NCBI GenBank assembly: GCA_036351115.1
Contig: JAZBOL010000132.1
Location: 1 to 41,177, forward strand
DNA length: 41,177 nt
Source: Marinihelvus sp036351115
GTDB taxonomy: Bacteria; Pseudomonadota; Gammaproteobacteria; Xanthomonadales; SZUA-36
Direction of reading: 5' to 3'
How positions within the stretch are numbered: position 1 is the first letter of the stretch; each line of letters starts with the position of its first letter. Below the pieces are notes generated by a model. That model made no database searches. It saw only the letters and a program-made list of their open reading frames with translations, and was not told where the DNA came from. A program made the translations under genes and the position numbers. This document shows, piece after piece, positions 1 to 8,480 of this stretch.

Positions 1-182
1 ACCTGGCGCAGGAGGGCCGCATTCTGGTCCTGCAGGGCTTCGATCTGGTCCTGCTGGGCCTGGATCATTTCCCACATTTCCTCGAGCGAAGGCGTTTCCT
101 GGGCGTACAGGGCTGGCGAAGCGAGCGCAAGGGCCAGGGCAAGCGCTGTTTTTTGCGGCGGGGGCAGGCTTTTTCGTGTCAC
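1..182 (-). CDS. Secreted protein with N-terminal coiled coil, possibly a porin (5' end only)
   Basis: The frame starts at a GTG (182-180) and stays open to the window edge, giving 60 residues. A GAGGA ribosome site lies 7 nt upstream (190-194), which decides the start; the ATG at 190 runs into a stop at once. The protein opens with a Sec signal peptide (basic MTRKS, then an Ala/Leu core, likely cleaved after LYA) followed by a Gln/Glu/Leu-rich helix containing QAQQDQIEALQDQNAALL, a heptad-like coiled coil. A signal peptide followed by a short coiled coil is common at the N-terminus of trimeric outer-membrane porins and of some TonB-dependent receptors, but the diagnostic barrel lies outside the window. 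The gene is divergent from the amidohydrolase at 445. I am fairly sure it is a gene and unsure of its function. Confidence 0.6.
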   Translation of the reverse strand, partial: MTRKSLPPPQKTALALALALASPALYAQETPSLEEMWEMIQAQQDQIEALQDQNAALLRQ

Positions 183-309
183 GTTTCCATCCTCGTCGAC
201 GTTGCGACTGCTACGGGCGGGGCTGGCGTCGTTGTTTTCCTGTTCACCAGCCCCCGAGGACAGGAATGATCCGCACGGCACGTGCAAATCACACGACCGG
301 CGTCGTTAA

Positions 310-315
310 ATTATA
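310..315 (-). promoter_or_regulatory. Candidate -10 box for the leftward gene at 182
   Basis: The minus strand reads TATAAT at 315-310, a perfect sigma70 -10 hexamer, inside the only AT-rich patch of the 262-nt divergent gap 183-444. No good -35 element sits at 16-18 bp; the nearest TTG-starting hexamer (TTGTCA, 343-338) is 22 bp away. Transcription from here would leave a 5' UTR of about 120 nt before the GTG at 182. I see nothing else definite in this gap. Confidence 0.3.
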
Positions 316-444
316 GTTGAAGAATTCGCGCACATCATGACAAGGGCGTCTCGGTGCCGGCGTTTACATTGATGCCTGTGGGACTCCGCCCTATGCTCAA
401 CGGCAGGAGGCCAGCCGTCGCCGGCCCGACGGGGAAAATGAACG

Positions 445-1611
445 ATGAATGACTCGAGACTTGGCACCATCCTGACCCTGGCCTTGGCGGTCACGGTGAT
501 CCAGACAGGCTGCAGCACCACGCAGACCACGGAAGAAGACCTGCCGCCCATCGAAACCGCAGGCGAACCGGAACGCTACCTGACACTTCCCAGGCCCGAT
601 CACAGCCTGGAGAACTTCATTCCCGGCGCCACCCCGGACTACTGCTACGACCGCGATAGCCAGCCCTATACCACCGTGGTGGACGCGCACTACCATCCGC
701 GACCCTTTGGTGGGCCGCCCATCGACTTCGAGACCCAGTTCGAGACCTTCGACAAGGCCGGTGTGCGCTTCGTCAACTTCTTCGGCATCGGCCAGATCCT
801 CGAGCTGGACGCCAACTGCAGCTACTACCTCGACTGCCCGGGCGTTACCGCCCAGCCCAGCATCAAGAACGATTTCGCCAACGCCCTGGACGTAGCGGCC
901 CTGGACCCGGAAAAGATCCACGTGACCCTGTCCATGACGTTCATGGATTTGGCCCACCCCGAGGGCGTGGTGGAGCTGATCGAGCTTTACGACCGGGAAT
1001 ACCCGGGCATGTTTTCCTGGACCGGGGAACTCAATGTCATCAAGCAGGCGCTGCTGGCCAACAACCACGAACCGGCGACCCTGGAATCCATTGACCGCTG
1101 GGCGCCGTTCATGGCGGTGCTGGCGGAACGGGGCATCCCGATGACCCTCCACGCCGATCTGGGCAACGACGCCAACCCCACCGAGTTCGAACCCTTGCTG
1201 TACCACATCGCCCGAAGCTATCCGGACAACAAGATCGTCTGGGCGCACATGGGGCTGTCCAAGGAGCTCGGCAACATGGATCCGCGGGAACACGTGCGTA
1301 TCATGAGCCTCGCCTTCGACAGCCTGCCCAACCTGATGGTCGATATTTCCTGGGATGTCCTCTACGACGAGTATCACCAGTGGGGCGACATCTACCTGCC
1401 GTTCTTCAACGAGTACTCGGACCGGATCCTGCCGGGCACGGATTTCGTGGCCGCCGGCTACAAGAACCCGGACCAGTACTACCACGAGCTGGAAATCACC
1501 AGCCGGGCCCTGGCGGGCCTGGACGACGAGGCCTTCCGCAACATCGCCCTGGGGCAGAATTACTTCGACTACCTGGGATTGGATTTCGAGGCGCCGCGGT
1601 TGTGTGACTGA
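445..1611 (+). CDS. Lipoprotein amidohydrolase (metal-dependent TIM-barrel hydrolase)
   Basis: 388 residues. The N-terminus is a lipoprotein signal with the lipobox IQTGC (Cys23), so the enzyme should be membrane-anchored on the periplasmic side. The mature part looks like the amidohydrolase-2 family. VVDAHYHP gives the H-x-H metal pair (His82, His84), TLHADLG and WAHMG give later metal and catalytic histidines, and PGTDF near the end supplies the usual C-terminal aspartate. The family hydrolyses or decarboxylates small ring and amide substrates; the substrate here cannot be read from sequence. The start ATG at 445 has GGGGA 9 nt upstream; the nearer ATG at 438 opens only a five-codon frame. 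It stands alone between a divergent and a convergent neighbour. Export of this fold as a lipoprotein is less usual than the cytosolic forms. Confidence 0.85.
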   Translation: MNDSRLGTILTLALAVTVIQTGCSTTQTTEEDLPPIETAGEPERYLTLPRPDHSLENFIPGATPDYCYDRDSQPYTTVVDAHYHPRPFGGPPIDFETQFETFDKAGVRFVNFFGIGQILELDANCSYYLDCPGVTAQPSIKNDFANALDVAALDPEKIHVTLSMTFMDLAHPEGVVELIELYDREYPGMFSWTGELNVIKQALLANNHEPATLESIDRWAPFMAVLAERGIPMTLHADLGNDANPTEFEPLLYHIARSYPDNKIVWAHMGLSKELGNMDPREHVRIMSLAFDSLPNLMVDISWDVLYDEYHQWGDIYLPFFNEYSDRILPGTDFVAAGYKNPDQYYHELEITSRALAGLDDEAFRNIALGQNYFDYLGLDFEAPRLCD

Positions 1612-1694
1612 GGCCAGCGCTTCAGTCCAACGGGCCCCGTGCTCCGATGGAGCCGTTGTGCATTACGGCACCGGCAAGGCACCAGGACGCCCGG

Positions 1695-2618
1695 TCAGCT
1701 TTGTCTGATTTTGCCGTGCCTGTCGGAACAGACTGTCTGAGCGATGACTCTCAACTGCTCAGCGTTAAAGCAAAAAACATCATCAGGATTCGCGGCCCTG
1801 GGGCCTTTGTAGGCGATCGAAACCTGCTCGGAGTCCGTCAGAAATTGGTTGATGAAGGCCACATCTTCCCCGACCGAGCCCTGTACCTTCGCCACCGTGT
1901 CGCTGCCGATGAAAGGAGGCGTCACTTCGATATGGGGAAGGCGGTTGACCAGTTCGTCAGCCAGGTGCTGCGGCTCTTCACCGACATAATAGCGGTTGTA
2001 GGCACGCAGAAACTCGAGCTCGGGCACGGCCAGGCTTCGGTTCACCGGATGGGGAAACTTCCTGCATTTTTCCAGAAAATCACTTGCGAGATCGCCCAAC
2101 AGCACATGGGCAAAGTGGCCTTCGAGGTCATGTGAGTGACGGCTGTAATTGGCGATCCGGAAAGCCGTTCCAGCCTGGCGAAGCCGCTCAATCACCAGAC
2201 GGGTTCTCGCTGGCGCGTTGAATCCGGCCGCGCATTGCTCCAACGTCCCCGAATATCCGCGACGCTTGACCAACTGACCCCAGTGCGACACCAGGTGATC
2301 AAAAACATCACGGACATAAAACAGGATCTCGACGGAACTTCCAAAGCCCCGAATCAATTCCCAGGTTTCGTTTCCTTCGGCGATGTCAAAGAAAAATGTC
2401 TCGCTTGAAACCAACCTGACTTCGCCATGCCCCATGGGCTCAAAAAGCGCTTCCCGATTTCCAGTGGTCACGTGGCCCCTGGCGGCCCGATCAGTCTGGG
2501 CATTGAGCGGGTACCTGATTCCGAATTGCTCGAGCAGCGTCGAATTCAAGGCCAAAAAACTCTGCAGAGCGCTGCTGCCGGTCTTTCCATGGCCGACATG
2601 TAAGACTAGCTGGGACAT
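1695..2618 (-). CDS. Sulfotransferase-family protein (low-GC gene)
   Basis: 307 residues from the ATG at 2618, which has GGAGAG about 6-8 nt upstream; a TTG 24 nt further upstream is in frame but less likely. The N-terminus LVLHVGHGKTGSSALQ matches the 5'-phosphosulfate-binding loop of PAPS-dependent sulfotransferases (G-K-T-G-S-S, residues 8-16), followed by the expected helix. A central segment ILFYVRDVFDHLVSHW fits the second nucleotide-binding motif (R-D-x-x-x-x-x-x-S). The family moves sulfate from PAPS to a sugar or other hydroxyl; the acceptor is unknown. It is the last gene of a leftward set after a GT2 glycosyltransferase and another sulfotransferase, 71 nt behind the latter. GC is clearly lower than in its neighbours: the 60-base rows at 1741 and 2341 have 30 and 28 G+C, against 38 in the row at 3001. 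That suggests separate acquisition. Confidence 0.8.
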   Translation of the reverse strand: MSQLVLHVGHGKTGSSALQSFLALNSTLLEQFGIRYPLNAQTDRAARGHVTTGNREALFEPMGHGEVRLVSSETFFFDIAEGNETWELIRGFGSSVEILFYVRDVFDHLVSHWGQLVKRRGYSGTLEQCAAGFNAPARTRLVIERLRQAGTAFRIANYSRHSHDLEGHFAHVLLGDLASDFLEKCRKFPHPVNRSLAVPELEFLRAYNRYYVGEEPQHLADELVNRLPHIEVTPPFIGSDTVAKVQGSVGEDVAFINQFLTDSEQVSIAYKGPRAANPDDVFCFNAEQLRVIAQTVCSDRHGKIRQS

Positions 2619-2689
2619 GGCTTGCTCTCCGTTGACTGACAACCCGATTCACTGTTCATTGCTGATTGCATAGAGGGCCGGCTTGATGA

Positions 2690-3355
2690 TCAGCGTGGCT
2701 GGAAGACCCGCTGCCACCAGCCTCCTCGCCGGAAACGGCTCACCGCACGCTCGTACAGCTCGAAATCCTCGCCGTGAAGCTCGCGGATGGCCGCCCAGTC
2801 GGCGGCCGTCGGTTCCGGGATGCCATCGTTCGCCGGCGCACGATTCGAATCCAGGAGCTCCAGGCGCACGCCCAGGGTCTTCTTCAGCCCCTTCAGGGAT
2901 TCGGCGTAGTGTTCGAGCACACCGACGTACTCGAAGGCATCGATCGAACCGCCCATGACCCGGGCCTGCTGGTTCTGAAACGCCGGGGTGCGGTAAAAAT
3001 CCGCGAAGCTGCTCGTGTAGTCCTTGTGGCGCACGAAGTGCCGGTACATGGACCACAGGCGCATGCCCGGATCCCGCATCCAGGTCACGTACCGGGCGTC
3101 AGGAAAGGTGTCCTGGTACTTCACACGGTGAAAATGACCGGCCAGGAACCGGTAGGGGCCCTCCGTGACGGCCTGCGCGAAACCCGCGAAGTTCTTGCGG
3201 CGGTAGATCCACTCCTGGACCAGCGGGGAAGTCTGCGCGGAGTGCTCCGAGTAATCGTAAAGCATGGCCGCTTCACCATAGTGGCGCGCGGCCGCCTCCC
3301 GCAGACTGGTGCCCCCGGTTTTTGGAATGTGCACGAAAACCTGCAGCGCGGTCAT
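2690..3355 (-). CDS. Sulfotransferase family 2-like protein
   Basis: 221 residues, short but apparently complete. VFVHIPKTGGTSLRE near the start (residues 6-20) is the classic PAPS 5'-phosphosulfate loop of carbohydrate sulfotransferases, and YVTWMRDPGMRLWSMYRHF in the middle is the 3'-phosphate motif (R-D-P-x-x-R-x-x-S-x-Y). The likely reaction is transfer of sulfate from PAPS to a hydroxyl on a glycan, at the cytosolic face during assembly. The start ATG is only 3 nt after the stop codon of the upstream glycosyltransferase, so the two are almost certainly co-transcribed and translationally linked. GC is like the rest of the window, unlike the downstream sulfotransferase. The acceptor sugar cannot be deduced. 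Confidence 0.87.
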   Translation of the reverse strand: MTALQVFVHIPKTGGTSLREAAARHYGEAAMLYDYSEHSAQTSPLVQEWIYRRKNFAGFAQAVTEGPYRFLAGHFHRVKYQDTFPDARYVTWMRDPGMRLWSMYRHFVRHKDYTSSFADFYRTPAFQNQQARVMGGSIDAFEYVGVLEHYAESLKGLKKTLGVRLELLDSNRAPANDGIPEPTAADWAAIRELHGEDFELYERAVSRFRRGGWWQRVFQPR

Positions 3356-3358
3356 CGG

Positions 3359-5266
3359 TCAGCGGGCCTCCCGCGTGAACGCGTTCTCGTCGCGGGAAAG
3401 GAAAAAGTTCTCCTGCGACAGCGTCAGGTTCGGGTTGTAGTACGGGTCGCCGGCGCCCAGAAAATCCGCGTGACGCTCGCGGAAGGCCATGATTTCACGG
3501 TCGAAGCGGGCCTTCTTCTCCCAGGTATCCTCGTAACCCCGCGACACCGATTCGTGGTGCCAGGCTTCGCAGTACGGCGTGTACACGTTGCGCAGGCCCA
3601 GGGCCATGACCCGCAGGCAGAAGTCCACGTCGTTGAAGGCGATCCTGAACTGCGTCTCGTCCAGTCCGCCGACCTCCTCGTACACCGCCCGCCGGACCAG
3701 GCAGCAGGCGGCGGTCACGGCGCTGACGCTCTGCGGCAGGTGCGGCCGGTACTTGTAGCCCGGGTCTTCCGCGCCGAGGTGCTTGTGGGAGTGACCCGCG
3801 ACCCCGCCCAGACCGACGATGACCCCGGCGTGCTGCAGCGTCCGGTCCGGGTAGTAGAGCTTGCCGCCGACGACCCCGACCTCCGGGTCCTGGGCGTACT
3901 CCAGCAACGCCTCGACCCAGGCCGGGCTGATGATCTCGATGTCGTTATTGAGCATCAGCACGTAGTCGCCGCGGACCGCGTTCTGAACGGCGAAATTGTT
4001 CAGCGCGGAGAAGTTGAAGGGAATGTCGTGCTCGAAAAACCGGATCCGGTCATCGGCGCGGGACCAGCGCTCCATGGCCTCGAAGGTCTCCGGCTCGGTG
4101 CTGTTGTTGCTGATGCCGACGATGTCGAGCTTCGTATAGGTCGATTGTTCCCGGATGGAGCCCAGGCACAGATCGAGGAGCTCGGGCTTGTCCTTGAAGG
4201 GAATGACGATGGAGACGAGGGGCGAGCCCTGCACGCGGCGTTGCACGCGGTAGGTGCCCGGGTAGGGCCCGTTCTCCACGGTGGCGTCCCAGCCCCGGCG
4301 CGCCACCGAGGCTTCCAGGGACCGCACACCGGCCTGCTGCGCATAGGACTTGTCGCTGAATTCGGCCGCCGTCGATCCGGGCACCTTGCGCCAGTGGTAG
4401 AGCACCCGGGGGATGTGGCCGATCTTTGTCGTCCGTTCCAGGACCTTGAGGAACAGGTCGTAATCCTGGGCGCCGTCCGTCCCGGGCGTGAAACCGCCAA
4501 CGGCCCGGACGAGTTCGGCCCGGATGACCGCGAGATGGCACAGGTAGTTCTGCGAGAGAAACAGCTCCGGGGAGAAGCTCGACTTGTAATGAGGCTCACA
4601 GGGATGGCCCGCTTCGTCAATCTTGTCCTCGTCGCTGAAGACAAAATCGAAACCCTGTTCGTTGATCGCCTGCATGACGCGAAACAGCGCATCGGGGGTC
4701 AGTTCGTCATCGTGATCGAGGAGGGCGATGAATTCGCCATCAGCGGACTTCAGCGCCTCGTTCGAAGCGCCGGAGATGTTGCGATTCTCGTCCAGGCGGG
4801 TCACCACGATCTGCGGATCGTCCAGCGATCGCAACAGAGCGACGGTGTCCTCGCGGGTGCTGCAGTCATCGGCGATGCACAGCTGCCAGTGGGGGTACCA
4901 CTGGTTTTTCACCGAGTCGATGGCGCTCTGGAGCCACCGGGGCTCGACGTTGTACACGGGCATGAGGATGGACACGCGCCGAACGGGCATGGCGGCGATA
5001 TCCGCGGCAAGGTCGTCGGTGAGCTCGGGCTCACGATAGGTGTAGTCGGTCCAGGGAAGCCCGGTCGGACGCTCGCACGTGTCACGCTGGTCCCAGCCGT
5101 CCGCATCGAAGGTCTCCTCGTACTTGGCCCGATCGAACACCTCGTACACGCGCACGAGCAGCGGGTTGCGGCGCAGCGCCGCTCGCCAGCCCTCGGGCAC
5201 CAGCAGGATGACGGACAACACGGCCCGCCGCCCGGCGACATTGAGATTGTGCAGCCAGCGTTTCAT
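3359..5266 (-). CDS. Two-domain family 2 glycosyltransferase
   Basis: 635 residues with two GT2 (GT-A fold) domains in tandem. Domain 1 runs about 96-290: VSILMPVYN at 98-106 binds the nucleotide, DHDDE at 184-188 is the metal-binding DxD region, and GAQDYDLFLK is the later acceptor-side motif. Domain 2 runs about 350-580: VSIVIPFKDK at 351-360, LNNDIE at 439-444, and FNDVDFCLR at 544-552. A ~90-residue N-terminal part without clear homology precedes domain 1. Such double GT2 proteins usually add sugars to O-antigen, capsule or other surface polysaccharide, using nucleotide sugars in the cytosol. The two following sulfotransferases suggest that the product is sulfated. No Shine-Dalgarno site is visible before the ATG, and no strong promoter in the 92-nt gap upstream. 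Confidence 0.9.
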   Translation of the reverse strand: MKRWLHNLNVAGRRAVLSVILLVPEGWRAALRRNPLLVRVYEVFDRAKYEETFDADGWDQRDTCERPTGLPWTDYTYREPELTDDLAADIAAMPVRRVSILMPVYNVEPRWLQSAIDSVKNQWYPHWQLCIADDCSTREDTVALLRSLDDPQIVVTRLDENRNISGASNEALKSADGEFIALLDHDDELTPDALFRVMQAINEQGFDFVFSDEDKIDEAGHPCEPHYKSSFSPELFLSQNYLCHLAVIRAELVRAVGGFTPGTDGAQDYDLFLKVLERTTKIGHIPRVLYHWRKVPGSTAAEFSDKSYAQQAGVRSLEASVARRGWDATVENGPYPGTYRVQRRVQGSPLVSIVIPFKDKPELLDLCLGSIREQSTYTKLDIVGISNNSTEPETFEAMERWSRADDRIRFFEHDIPFNFSALNNFAVQNAVRGDYVLMLNNDIEIISPAWVEALLEYAQDPEVGVVGGKLYYPDRTLQHAGVIVGLGGVAGHSHKHLGAEDPGYKYRPHLPQSVSAVTAACCLVRRAVYEEVGGLDETQFRIAFNDVDFCLRVMALGLRNVYTPYCEAWHHESVSRGYEDTWEKKARFDREIMAFRERHADFLGAGDPYYNPNLTLSQENFFLSRDENAFTREAR

Positions 5267-5308
5267 CGGGCGGATTTTCGATGATTGCGCCGGTGATTGC
5301 CATGGAGG

Positions 5309-5335
5309 GGGGCCGGCGCATGACTCGCCGGCCCC
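5309..5335 (-). terminator. GC-rich hairpin after the W-x-GPW repeat gene
   Basis: The arms GGGGCCGGCG (5309-5318) and CGCCGGCCCC (5326-5335) form a perfect 10-bp stem with a 7-nt loop. It lies 24 nt past the stop of the leftward gene ending at 5359. There is no U-run after it in the leftward direction, so it may be a weak terminator or an RNA-stabilising hairpin. It separates that gene from the glycosyltransferase start at 5266. Confidence 0.45.
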
Positions 5336-5358
5336 GGGACGTCATCGCAGGAATCCGA

Positions 5359-7650
5359 TCAGCGACGCCGGCGTGCGCCTCCCCGGCTGCCGCTTTTCAT
5401 GCGGGAGCTGGACGCGCCCCGCTGACGGGCCGCCGCGCTGCGGTTCAGGTCACGCGTGTTCAGGGAGCCGCCCGAGGGCCGGGATGTCGGCCGGGAGGCC
5501 GGCCGGGTTTGGGGCCGCTCTGCCGGCCGGCTCGCGGGCTGCGTGGCCGGGCGGCTGGCGGGGCGGGACTCCGGTCGGTTCTGCACCGCCTGGGAGGCCC
5601 GATCCCGGGTCTCCGGGCTGGCGTTCGCCACGCGATCCCGCGCCTCGTCCCGCGCTTCCGGCGTCACACGGTCCGCCGCGTCTTTCCACTCGCCGTTCTC
5701 GCGCGTTTGCCACGCGTCGCCGCTCGGGCGCGCCACCTGCCCGCTCCGGTCGGCGAACACGTCGTTGGCCCGGTCCGCGGCGGGTCGCGCCTTTTGCAGG
5801 TCCCGCTGGACCGCAGCGCGATCGGCCTTGCGATCCGCGACCTCCGGACGGTTGTAGAGATTGCGGCTGCGATCCATACCGGCGAGCCGGTTGTCGCTGC
5901 CCACGCGGTTGCCGATGTTGGCCCGGTTGCCGACGTTGACCGAGTTGCCGATGTTGATGTCCCCGGTGTTGATGACCGTCGGGCCGCGGTAACCGCCGCC
6001 GTACCAGCCACCACAGCAGCCCCAGGGCCGGTAGGCGCCGCCGTAGCCGCCGCCCCAGCTCATGCCAAAGCTGAAGAAACCGTTGCTCCAGGACAGACCG
6101 AAATTCCAGCCCGTCCAGGGGTTGTAGCCCACGTTGAAGCCCCAGGTGGGCGGGCGCGGGTAGTACCAGCGGCCGTAATAGGGCGGGTAGCGCCAGCCCG
6201 TGCCGTACACGGGCACGCCGTAATAGGGGTAGGACCACAGGTAGCCGGGGGTGTAGCCGACGTAGACCACCTCGGGCGTGCTCTCGTACACGTGCACGTG
6301 GGTGGTGTTGTAGACGGGCGAAGACGGGGGAATTTCGGCAATCTGGTCCTCCGGCACCTCGTCCGCGACCACCCAGGGGCCTTCCGCCTTGGCGCTGGTG
6401 AACCACACGCCATTGTCGACGGCATAGTAGCGGCCACCGATCTCCAGCACCTGGGCGCCCGTGTTCACGGCGTAGGACACGTCCGTGCCCTTGATCTTCT
6501 CGAACTTCGGCCTGCCGTCGTACTCGACGCTCAGCGAGGCCGTGTTGCGGTCGATGGCGGCGGTCTGGGGAATGGCCTGCTCGCGCACGGCGTCCCCGGC
6601 TTCCGGGGTGCCGGCCACGGCGGTGCGCAAACCGCCGATGTCCGATGCCGGGGGAATCTCGGCAAAGGCGGCCGGCAGTTCGTCAGCCCTGACGAAGGTC
6701 CAGGGCCCGGTTTCGGTTTTGGATCGATACCAGCGGCCCGACAGCAAGACGTACATGTCGCCCGTGGGCAGGTAGCGCAGCCAGGGCGATTCCGTGTTGG
6801 CCACGTAGAGGATCTCACCGCCCGGCAAGGAGGTCCACTCCGGGGCGCCCTGGGTCACGATCAGTTCCGTCGGCACCGTGGCCACCACGATGGCGGGCGG
6901 ACTGTCGGGCTGGTCTGACGTGTCCGCGTCCTGGGGCATGTTTGCCACCAGGTCCTGGGGCGGACTGTTCGTCGGGACCCAGGGCCCCAGCGGGTCCTTT
7001 GCGGCGTACCAGAACTTGCCGCTCGACAGCCAGCACTCGTTGCCGCGCTGCTTGCACGCGATGGCCACCGGCACGTTGAGCACGCGCTCGTAGGGGCTGT
7101 TTTCGATTTCGGACAGCCTGGGGTCCCCGTCGAACAGCACCAGCACGGCCAGCTCCTGCTCGAAGACAATCTCCGGCGGGTCGTTGTTGAGGTCCTCGAG
7201 GGACGCCTGGACGATCTCGGCGGTTTCCAGGCTCGCGGAGAGTTGCGACAGCGAAATGTCGAAGCCGGCGGACGGGATGGCGCCCTCGACGACTGCCGTG
7301 AAGCGCTGTTCCTGCGCGTCCTTGCTGTCCGGCCAGGTGACATCGGTCACCTCGAAGTCAAGCACCGTGGCCAGGTCCGCGTCGCGGTCCGTTTCGATGC
7401 GCGCCGTGAACCACATGGCGCCGAAGATGGGCGCATCGACGTCGTTCAGGTCCAGCTGGAACGCCGCGCGACCGGACAGACGGTTGCCGTCGAGCGCTTC
7501 CGGCTGGGGCTGGTACACGATGATTTCGCCTTCCGGTGCCGTGACCACCTGGGGCCAGTCGACCTGGGCCTGCGCATTCGCGGCCAACGCCAGGAACAGG
7601 GCGGCGAGGCCAAAGGCCGCGCCGCGGATACGGTCAAGCTGGTGATGCAT
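5359..7650 (-). CDS. Large exported protein with three W-x-GPW repeats and an Arg-rich tail
   Basis: 763 residues. A Sec signal peptide (1-28, cleaved after ANAQA) precedes a ~170-residue domain of unknown type. Three spaced copies of a short aromatic motif follow: GKFWYAAKDPLGPW (211-224), GRWYRSKTETGPW (305-317) and GVWFTSAKAEGPW (414-426), each preceded by a Y/W-rich strand. Residues 465-555 are extremely rich in Tyr, Trp, Pro and Gly. At 566-582 there is a short xNxGN repeat (INIGNSVNVGNRANIGN). After about 590 the chain becomes Arg/Ala-rich and ends in RPASRPA-type repeats and a polybasic end. I recall similar proteins carrying a database name about carbohydrate binding, but no function is established. 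The ATG at 7650 follows GGGGGAG. The gene is 30 nt downstream of the DUF3313 gene and probably in one transcript with it. Confidence 0.8.
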   Translation of the reverse strand: MHHQLDRIRGAAFGLAALFLALAANAQAQVDWPQVVTAPEGEIIVYQPQPEALDGNRLSGRAAFQLDLNDVDAPIFGAMWFTARIETDRDADLATVLDFEVTDVTWPDSKDAQEQRFTAVVEGAIPSAGFDISLSQLSASLETAEIVQASLEDLNNDPPEIVFEQELAVLVLFDGDPRLSEIENSPYERVLNVPVAIACKQRGNECWLSSGKFWYAAKDPLGPWVPTNSPPQDLVANMPQDADTSDQPDSPPAIVVATVPTELIVTQGAPEWTSLPGGEILYVANTESPWLRYLPTGDMYVLLSGRWYRSKTETGPWTFVRADELPAAFAEIPPASDIGGLRTAVAGTPEAGDAVREQAIPQTAAIDRNTASLSVEYDGRPKFEKIKGTDVSYAVNTGAQVLEIGGRYYAVDNGVWFTSAKAEGPWVVADEVPEDQIAEIPPSSPVYNTTHVHVYESTPEVVYVGYTPGYLWSYPYYGVPVYGTGWRYPPYYGRWYYPRPPTWGFNVGYNPWTGWNFGLSWSNGFFSFGMSWGGGYGGAYRPWGCCGGWYGGGYRGPTVINTGDINIGNSVNVGNRANIGNRVGSDNRLAGMDRSRNLYNRPEVADRKADRAAVQRDLQKARPAADRANDVFADRSGQVARPSGDAWQTRENGEWKDAADRVTPEARDEARDRVANASPETRDRASQAVQNRPESRPASRPATQPASRPAERPQTRPASRPTSRPSGGSLNTRDLNRSAAARQRGASSSRMKSGSRGGARRRR

Positions 7651-7680
7651 AAACTCCCCCGGGCAACCCGCTCGGTATGA

Positions 7681-8364
7681 CTAGCCCTGATTCTCCTTCG
7701 CTTCGTTCAGCGCGTCCAGCAGGGCGTTGGCCCAGGAGCGGAACATGATGTTCGCTTCCTGGCGATTGGTGATGGAACTGGACCACTGGAGCTGCTGGCC
7801 GCGCTCCATGGCGCGGCGCCGGTCGATGACCCGGCCGATCTGGCTGTTGCTGCCGGAATCGAACAGCGCCATGTTCAGAGTCATTTCACCGGCGGACGCC
7901 ACGTAGGTCCGGGTGATGCCCGGCTGGCGCATGGAAATGTCCGGCGCCCGCACGTCCAGGTCCACGATGGACGGCTCGAGGGCCAGCACGTCGTCACCGG
8001 GTTCATCGACCACGACATAGCCGCCCTCTTCGAGGACCTTGGCGAAGATCTCCGTGAAGCCCTCGGCCACGCCGGTGCGGATTTTCGTCATGTCCTCCGC
8101 CGTGATGCGGTCCGTGGTGCCCCGTCGCCGGCTGTTCTGGTCCCGCTGCCAGTTCTTGCGGAAGGACACGTCCACGTCGCCGATCATGACCTTGTCGTAG
8201 CCGGCGAGGGTCGCGCCGTCGCGCCAGTACACGGCATCGAGACGCTTGCTGTCGACGCGGGTCAGACCGTCGTCGGACACGTCGGGATACTGCTTGGCGA
8301 AGGCCGGCAGGGAGACCGCCATGGCCACCAGGATCAGGAGAACGGGTCGTGTCGCTTGTCTCAT
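7681..8364 (-). CDS. DUF3313-family exported protein
   Basis: 227 residues with a cleavable signal peptide (MRQATRPVLLILVAMAVSLP, cut after AFA), so the product is probably periplasmic; it lacks a lipobox although many relatives are lipoproteins. The mature part matches my recollection of DUF3313: an early Y-x-D/G-rich segment around AGYDKVMIGDVDV, a helix ITAEDMTKIRTGVAEGFTEIF, then alternating strands such as LALEPSIVDLDVRAPD and a polar C-terminal helix. No catalytic motif is visible. It is the first gene of a leftward pair with the W-x-GPW repeat protein 30 nt downstream, so the two may act together in the envelope; that is inferred from context only. Confidence 0.8.
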   Translation of the reverse strand: MRQATRPVLLILVAMAVSLPAFAKQYPDVSDDGLTRVDSKRLDAVYWRDGATLAGYDKVMIGDVDVSFRKNWQRDQNSRRRGTTDRITAEDMTKIRTGVAEGFTEIFAKVLEEGGYVVVDEPGDDVLALEPSIVDLDVRAPDISMRQPGITRTYVASAGEMTLNMALFDSGSNSQIGRVIDRRRAMERGQQLQWSSSITNRQEANIMFRSWANALLDALNEAKENQG

Positions 8365-8404
8365 CGGAGTTTGCCTCGGGCAATGGGTGTCCTGGGTCAG
8401 ACCG

Positions 8405-8423
8405 AAAAAACCGGCCCGGGTTT
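8405..8423 (-). terminator. Weak intrinsic terminator after the DUF3604 gene
   Basis: In the 116-nt gap between the DUF3604 stop (8481) and the DUF3313 start (8364), the minus strand forms a short AAACC/GGTTT stem with a six-base loop, followed directly by a run of T (plus-strand A-run 8405-8410). The stem is only 5 bp, so termination may be partial. Confidence 0.35.
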
Positions 8424-8480
8424 CCCCGCGTCGGCGATCTTTCCTTCAGCCCCCGGGACCCGGACCGCCGGGGTCAGGCC

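Noticed and set aside
1612..1694. Search for a terminator between the converging amidohydrolase and sulfotransferase genes
   Set aside because: No stem with a T-run could be found in these 83 nt.
2774..5284. 836-codon plus-strand frame opposite the glycosyltransferase and sulfotransferase genes
   Set aside because: Antisense shadow: it spans two real genes and has the same low-complexity composition.
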